A stretch of DNA of 64,000 nt from Trypanosoma brucei gambiense DAL972 (taxonomy: Eukaryota; Euglenozoa; Kinetoplastea; Trypanosomatida; Trypanosomatidae): NCBI RefSeq assembly GCF_000210295.1, contig NC_026741.1, forward strand, positions 1,426,001 through 1,490,000. Direction: 5' to 3'. Below are positions 58,844 to 64,000 of this stretch, in pieces. Position 1 is the first letter of the stretch. The number at the start of each line of letters is the position of its first letter. Below the pieces are notes generated by a model, which was given only the letters and a program-made list of their open reading frames with translations, was not told where the DNA came from and searched no databases. The translations under genes were made by a program, and so were the position numbers.

Positions 58844-61480
58844 ATGCTGTCCTCTGCGCTCGGCATGGGACATTATACCCGTATTATTTCGGTATACGAG
58901 CGCTTCGCCGTCCTTTCCACCTGCACCATCAAGCGAGAAGTGGAGCGGATGCTGCATTCCACATGCGCGGGTACCTCGCAGCAGCAGCAGCACCAACATC
59001 AGCAATGCCAACTTCTGACCACCGTTTGTGATTTACTTGTGAAGAGTGGCGAGTGGCGGCGTGCGTTTGCCGTGGCTCAACACCTTCCGCTAGCAGAGCG
59101 ACAAGCTATTGTATCTGCGGCAGAAAGGAGGCAGGAGGGCGACGCCGTACAGGGGCAGACCACATTGGGTACTTCGGTGCTTTCGAACAGCGACACATCA
59201 GCTCCCGGTAACCTTCACAAGGCCCTAAATGAGGATCTAGTCCGGATGGCCTTTGCTTTGCAGCGGAGTGGGAAGAAAGCGGCCTTAACCAGCGGCCGAG
59301 TTGAAACTGAGGAAAGTGTTGGTGTTGATGGCGAGATGCTGAACACGCAGCAGCGGATTTTTAGGGAGTTGAGTAGGCGGCACAGGTACAGAGAACTGAT
59401 TCAGTGTGTAATAAACTGGAAGTCGAGGGGATTAATCCCCGTCAAACACAAATCAGTAGCAGATGTCAGATGTGTTAGTAGTGATGGTAGCATTGACGAG
59501 CATCACAAGGTTAGTGGAGATGGAAACGGATCTACTATGGGGGCGGGCAGCAGTAGGGAGACTAGTATTAACAGGGACATCGTATTTAACGCTGAACAGG
59601 CGCTGCAGTCACTCATCTTCAACTCCACTTCCGGGAAACAGTGGGAGGAGGCAATGCAACACCACCAAGCATTCTTTATTCACATGCTCCGCGACCCAAT
59701 GGCAGCACAGCAACTGCTGCGAAAAACAGATGTTGGGTTTTTTTCTCAACTCCTTCTATCCCTTCTTAGGGACAGCAACACCACAACCACCACCTTGTCT
59801 TCACCGTCTCAGGCTTGTGGCTTCAGAGAACAAGCAACTCCGTGGGACACTATTGCATCGATGTGTTTTGCGCTCCGTTCGCACGTGGGGCAACAAAAGA
59901 AGGTTCTCAAGGTTGAACTTTTGCATGCATTGTTGAGTGCCTTGAGGAGGGAAGCCAAGACGGTGACAGTAACGAGGGAGAATGCTGGTTTTAACTCACG
60001 GTCGAATGTTGTTTCCGCCGCCGCGACAAGCATGATGCGATCACTACCTGATGATATCGGTGATCGGGCTATGCGGTCTTCTGTTGAGGGGCTTTGCGTG
60101 CCGTTAGTACATCACAACGAGGCGCAGGCGCGGTTCATCGGCCTCCCTCTCTTCGTGGATTTGGCACTTGCGATGTGTGACTGCGGCGTACCGGTTACCA
60201 ATGCATTAGTTCAGTGTATGCTCCTCTGTTTGGGGAATATGCAACGCCATCAGCTAAGTGAAACGGTACCGGTTCCACAAACCAAGGCGTTGAAAAGGGA
60301 ACGCGAACTGATAATGAGCTTGGTAACCGAACCACGGGCTGTGCGCTGGCTTCCTGCCTTGCGACTTTTGCAAACATGTAGCGAGCAGCACCACTTTTTG
60401 GTTACATCTGCGCATCTGCGATGCCTTCTCGGTGGTTTACAGAGTATTTCTATCCGTCAGACGTGGCCCGCTGCCCTTTCCGCTGCATCGTTCCTGATGA
60501 CCCGTCACCATATTTTCCCAGATGAAGCGTCTGTGGAGAAATTAATGCTTAACCTCCATGCGGCGTCATGGCAACGCGTGTTTGAGGTGCTGCGCCTATA
60601 CGATCGGAAGCATATCCAGCCGTCACCCACTATTCTTCGTGATTTACACGTTGTGGCAATGAAGCACAGTTCGTGGGATACGGTTCTGCGTGTTATGCAG
60701 AGCATTAAAGATGTGGGTCACCAGCAGGCAGGGTTTATGAATTATGTATACTGTTTGCGGGCTTACGGATGCGCGGGGAAGTGGAACAGCGCTGTGAAAC
60801 TATTTATGCAACTGAAAGACGTTCCCCGCATCGGCCTCCCACGCCCCGCCCTCAATGAAAAGACGGTGGCAGTTCCTGTGATAGCCATGATGGAAAACAA
60901 TCATTGGGAGGAAGTCATACATTTTGCTAATACTGTGTGGAAAAAATGTGGCGCGGGATTAACAGTTGAAGGGGCTGAGGTTACCCGTGCTGCCACGCTC
61001 CTTTCTCTCGTCCACATTGGTGAGTCTCAAAGAGTAGCGACTTTCTTGAACAATTGTTGTGGGCAACGGAATGCCCGCGGTACCAACGCATCAGCTTCAG
61101 CTGACGGGAATTTAATTCCTGACACCGGATCATCGGAGGTGCTTCGGGGGATTGTGGTACGGGCGGCCCAGCTACAAACGCTTCTCGGTATGGAGCACCT
61201 CAATTCACCTATCCGCCTCGTGTTTGATCTCCTTGGCGCCGATAAAGACGGCGATAAAGCAGAGCAATTCTCAGTGGACACTCGCAGTCGCTCCCCTCGC
61301 CCGCAGCTGTACCTTCCGCCGCAGCACATTCAGCATCAACACGAGTGGTTTGCAACGACGTTAGGCCACATGACGCGCCATGACGAGCGTCTCTTCTGCG
61401 CCGCAGCCCAACAGGCGGTGGCTGAGGCCATGTCTTCCATTGGTGTGGCACCCGTGTACCTGAAGGCGGCTCTGCTCTAA
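58844..61480 (+). CDS. PPR-like helical-repeat protein, probably mitochondrial RNA-binding
   Basis: 878 residues from the ATG at 58844. The protein is largely helical. Repeat-like 35-residue pairs are clearest at about 545-740, for example SWDTVLRVMQSIKDVG then YVYCLRAYGCAGKWNSAVKL and FMQLKDV, and NHWEEVIHFANTVWKKCG. The Trp-containing hairpins (W+5 hydrophobic residues) recur earlier (EWRRAFAVAQHLP; KQWEEAMQHHQAFF; TWPAALSAASFLMTRH; SWQRVFEVLRLYDRKHI). This spacing is characteristic of trypanosomatid pentatricopeptide proteins, which bind RNA and serve in mitochondrial ribosomes and RNA processing. A Gln-rich run (QQQQHQHQQCQ) and two polar inserts are present. A clear presequence is not obvious at the chosen start. 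The PPR call is good at the fold level; the RNA target is unknown. Confidence 0.78.
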   Translation: MLSSALGMGHYTRIISVYERFAVLSTCTIKREVERMLHSTCAGTSQQQQHQHQQCQLLTTVCDLLVKSGEWRRAFAVAQHLPLAERQAIVSAAERRQEGDAVQGQTTLGTSVLSNSDTSAPGNLHKALNEDLVRMAFALQRSGKKAALTSGRVETEESVGVDGEMLNTQQRIFRELSRRHRYRELIQCVINWKSRGLIPVKHKSVADVRCVSSDGSIDEHHKVSGDGNGSTMGAGSSRETSINRDIVFNAEQALQSLIFNSTSGKQWEEAMQHHQAFFIHMLRDPMAAQQLLRKTDVGFFSQLLLSLLRDSNTTTTTLSSPSQACGFREQATPWDTIASMCFALRSHVGQQKKVLKVELLHALLSALRREAKTVTVTRENAGFNSRSNVVSAAATSMMRSLPDDIGDRAMRSSVEGLCVPLVHHNEAQARFIGLPLFVDLALAMCDCGVPVTNALVQCMLLCLGNMQRHQLSETVPVPQTKALKRERELIMSLVTEPRAVRWLPALRLLQTCSEQHHFLVTSAHLRCLLGGLQSISIRQTWPAALSAASFLMTRHHIFPDEASVEKLMLNLHAASWQRVFEVLRLYDRKHIQPSPTILRDLHVVAMKHSSWDTVLRVMQSIKDVGHQQAGFMNYVYCLRAYGCAGKWNSAVKLFMQLKDVPRIGLPRPALNEKTVAVPVIAMMENNHWEEVIHFANTVWKKCGAGLTVEGAEVTRAATLLSLVHIGESQRVATFLNNCCGQRNARGTNASASADGNLIPDTGSSEVLRGIVVRAAQLQTLLGMEHLNSPIRLVFDLLGADKDGDKAEQFSVDTRSRSPRPQLYLPPQHIQHQHEWFATTLGHMTRHDERLFCAAAQQAVAEAMSSIGVAPVYLKAALL

Positions 61481-62212
61481 GGAACTGATCTTTAAGGAAT
61501 ATTTGCACCCGACTATATCTGTGTGTATGTGCAGAAAATAGTGTATCGAACTGTCACGCGACGTATCGGAGGGTAACAACCGACTTCCCAACAATAGTTG
61601 AATTTTTTTTTTTTTGAGAGGGGGGGGTAACGGTATGTTACTAGTTTTCGTCTACTTCGTTTCAATCCTTTTCTGGAATTGCAACCTGCTGGGTTTCTTT
61701 TAGCGTTGTTAGTGCGTGAATAGGAATCTCACGATTTGGCACTACCTTCATTTCCTTCCTTCTCCGTTGCCTGTATCTCTTCGAAGTCAAGAAGCAACGG
61801 GAAAACAGGAAGAAAAAAGCAAATCGACCGTACTTTCGTAGACAGCGAGGGGGGAAGACCTACCACAAGACTAAATCGAAGAAAAAAAAATCACAAATAG
61901 AGGGAATTCAAAGTATAAACCAGTGCAAACAAAGGTGTCTTCATCCTCAAAGGGAAGTGGAAGTAGGAGATAATTTTTTGGGGGGAGGGATTAAATAAGC
62001 AGAAAAAGGTCAGTAGTTTTTTTTTGTAGCGATAACCCCCGCAGGTTTAAGAGGGGGTATATAATATAAGAACAAAACGGAAGTCGTGCAAATTGGGTGG
62101 TGTGTTTGCCTTCTGTCAGAAAGGTAACTGAGCAGAAAACAACTTCTAAAAGAAGGAGCGGGGAACGAACGAGGTGGAAAAGCGCTCAAACAAAATCTAT
62201 TCCTCCACGGAA
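61481..62212 (+). other. Spacer before the hydrolase fusion gene
   Basis: T12 followed by GAGAG and G8 (about 61602-61627), a T/C tract around 61740-61785, an A-rich stretch (61800-61950) and another T8 (62016-62024). No gene is supported. Confidence 0.6.
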
Positions 62213-63649
62213 ATGAACACACCACTGCATGCCGCGGCAACGGTGGGCGACATTAGGGCTCTTGTGAGGATAAGCAGGGTTAGCAGCACTAATGTTAACG
62301 CCGTGGATGAAGAGGGACGTACGCCCTTGCACATCGCCGCAGAGAAAGGAAATATGGAGTTTGTACGGATGCTGTTCCGGAAATTCAACGGTGTTGACAC
62401 AACGATTCTTGACAACAGTAGCAAGACGGCTGTTCAGCGGGCACCGGTTGAACAGCAACAGCAGTTAACACTCCTCCTGTCAGTGGAGGAAGCTAATACA
62501 ATTGCACGTGCTAAGGACAATTTAAACGTTAAGAGGGAGAAGGAGGAGGAGGAAAATGTGTACAAGGACCATGACGTGGAAGGCTCTGATATGGTGAACC
62601 CGCAGGTACTTCGTAAGATTGTCATCTGCCTTTTGGTGCCGTTTGTTTACCCCCTGTTAAACATGGGGACCATCTTCGTCCTCCAGTACGCTGCCCTGAC
62701 ATTCGTCTTCTACTTCGTTGTGGTGGGCTATTTTCTATCGGAATTTACGATCAAGCCGCCGTGGTACCATCACCATCCAAAGAGTAATGAGTTGACGGCC
62801 CGTGGTTGCCCTGACTATTGGAACGGTTGCGTTAACGACCCGTTCAAAGACTTGGGGCTGCAGTTCGATAACGTATCTTTCAGTTCTACAGACCAATATG
62901 TACTTCGTGGATGGCATGTCCCACCACCGAGTGATAAGCCGCGGGGAATGGGTGTCGTCCTCGTGCATGGCGGTGGTAGGGACCGTCGGGCATGGCTCCG
63001 TCATGTTCCTTTCCTTCACAATGCAGGATACGGATGCTTACTGTTTGATTTCCGCGAGCATGGGCTGAGCGACGGTAACATGCGCGGTTTCACATATGGC
63101 ATGAAAGAGAGGTTTGATGTAGTAGCAGCATGCCACTTCATGCGTTCCGAATGTGGTTACAACCGTATCTGTGCAATGGGGACAAGCGTGGGCGCGTCGT
63201 CAGCGATCATGGCTGCTGCAATTGACAAAACCATTGATATCATAGTGGCGGAGAATGCGATTCTGACCTGTGCAGCACTGCAGGATCAGCAGATCGTTAA
63301 CATTATCGGCGGTTACTTTGCCAGACGAGTGTACAGTACCTTCTTTTTTAACCTCCTTCGTAGAACTGCGTCGTTCTGGCTCAACTACCGTATAGGCAAC
63401 AAGCCCAGCAAGCACTGTCAAGCGCTGCACTGTATTGCAAAAGTGTCTCCACGACCCATCTTACTTATGCATGGTACTGCCGACGAGCTCGTCCCGTGCC
63501 GCCACTCTCAGAAGTTGTTCGAAGAGGCCTCTGAGCCGAAGGAGTTGTACCTCGCAGAGGGGGCGTTCCACTGCGGGTTGCACAACACACATAAGGAGGA
63601 GTACGAGGCGAGGGTTTTGGGCTTCCTCCAGCGGTACGGTGGGGGGTGA
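62213..63649 (+). CDS. Ankyrin-repeat / transmembrane / alpha-beta hydrolase fusion protein
   Basis: 478 residues from the ATG at 62213 (GTG 13 codons earlier). Two ankyrin repeats open the protein: NTPLHAAATVGDIRALVR and GRTPLHIAAEKGNMEFVRML, with a third partial unit. After a charged linker two hydrophobic segments (about 134-175, IVICLLVPFVYPLLNMGTIF then LTFVFYFVVVGYFL) anchor it in a membrane. The remaining ~290 residues form a serine hydrolase: VVLVHGGGRDRRAWLRHVPF (oxyanion region), FDFREHGLSDG, nucleophile elbow GTSVG with Ser325, acid Asp424 in GTADELVP and His453 in AFHCGLHN. The triad is complete and resembles ABHD/S33-type lipases, thioesterases or esterases. The substrate is unknown. 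Ankyrin repeats probably mediate a protein partner on the cytosolic face. Confidence 0.88.
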   Translation: MNTPLHAAATVGDIRALVRISRVSSTNVNAVDEEGRTPLHIAAEKGNMEFVRMLFRKFNGVDTTILDNSSKTAVQRAPVEQQQQLTLLLSVEEANTIARAKDNLNVKREKEEEENVYKDHDVEGSDMVNPQVLRKIVICLLVPFVYPLLNMGTIFVLQYAALTFVFYFVVVGYFLSEFTIKPPWYHHHPKSNELTARGCPDYWNGCVNDPFKDLGLQFDNVSFSSTDQYVLRGWHVPPPSDKPRGMGVVLVHGGGRDRRAWLRHVPFLHNAGYGCLLFDFREHGLSDGNMRGFTYGMKERFDVVAACHFMRSECGYNRICAMGTSVGASSAIMAAAIDKTIDIIVAENAILTCAALQDQQIVNIIGGYFARRVYSTFFFNLLRRTASFWLNYRIGNKPSKHCQALHCIAKVSPRPILLMHGTADELVPCRHSQKLFEEASEPKELYLAEGAFHCGLHNTHKEEYEARVLGFLQRYGGG

Positions 63650-64000
63650 AGGCCATTCGAGAAAACAGAAGGATCAGGGATGGAAACGAAGGGGTGCAGG
63701 AAGTGAAGCTTGAAAGGGCCGGGAAGAACGGTAAAGACCCGAAATGAATAAATAGAATGAATGGAAAAGGATTGCAGACAAAGAGTAAAGACCTGAGTGC
63801 ACACGTGTCCCCGTGGTGCGTCACTCCCAAGTGCCGCCCCATCACTCGAGTGCACAGAGGGCGAGAAAGCTTCTTGGAAATCTCACATATTACCCCTTCA
63901 GCCTTCGTCTTCTCATCCTCTTTCGCCTTTCTGGAACTCCCTTTATCCTCACCACCGTGTTGTTTGCAGGAAGCTGTGGCTCCCGCCCCCCCCTCCCAAC
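63650..64000 (+). other. 3' end spacer
   Basis: Purine-rich to about 63790, then pyrimidine-rich (63885-64000), probably leading to a splice site of the next gene outside the window. Confidence 0.6.

Overview
The window looks like an internal piece of a kinetoplastid chromosome, most likely Trypanosoma of the brucei group. Every convincing gene lies on the + strand and lacks introns. Genes are separated by AT-rich spacers with long pyrimidine tracts followed by AG (trans-splice acceptors), TA/GT microsatellites and poly-A/T runs, as expected inside one polycistronic transcription unit. There are no operon-type promoters, Shine-Dalgarno sites, recognisable tRNA/rRNA genes, transposons or CRISPR arrays. 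Many open frames run upstream of the likely ATG, so starts were set at the first in-frame ATG, usually downstream of a pyrimidine tract.

Layout: 1-570 is the 3' end of an unknown gene. 1205-3154 is an auxin-efflux-carrier-type membrane transporter. 4277-18709 is a giant VPS13 lipid-transfer protein ending in two dysferlin-type (DysF) modules. A sparse 2.7 kb spacer follows. Next come a CUE-like/glutaredoxin-fold protein (21432-22244), transaldolase (23239-24237), a catalytically eroded endonuclease/exonuclease/phosphatase-fold protein (25354-26769), a USP48-like deubiquitinase with a terminal NZF finger (27116-31375) and a class I dihydroorotase (33322-34494). A predicted mitochondrial protein (35635-36636) precedes an eroded DEAD-box helicase with an Arg/Ser-rich insert (37640-40387), a small predicted mitochondrial membrane protein (40720-41376), a small basic protein (41776-42300) and a PLP-decarboxylase-fold protein without its lysine (42979-44802). 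After these come a tandem pair of zinc-finger paralogues (45338-46444, 46692-47888), an Nbs1/Xrs2-like FHA protein (48850-51603), TRM5 tRNA methyltransferase (53879-55435), a STE20/MST-type kinase (55944-57365), the proteasome chaperone PSMD9/Nas2 (57755-58423), a PPR-like helical-repeat protein (58844-61480) and an ankyrin-transmembrane-alpha/beta hydrolase fusion (62213-63649).

Neighbours in such units are co-transcribed but usually not functionally linked, so the order is weak evidence of function. Themes that recur are proteostasis (USP, PSMD9), DNA-break signalling (Nbs1-like), RNA metabolism (TRM5, PPR-like, helicase-like), membrane lipid traffic (VPS13) and central metabolism (transaldolase, dihydroorotase). 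The most unusual signals are the VPS13-DysF fusion, three intact genes whose enzyme folds have lost catalytic residues, a perfect 15-bp hairpin just after the Nbs1-like stop codon, and a possible zinc-finger gene relic at about 45.1 kb. All identifications come from reading motifs; no database search was run.
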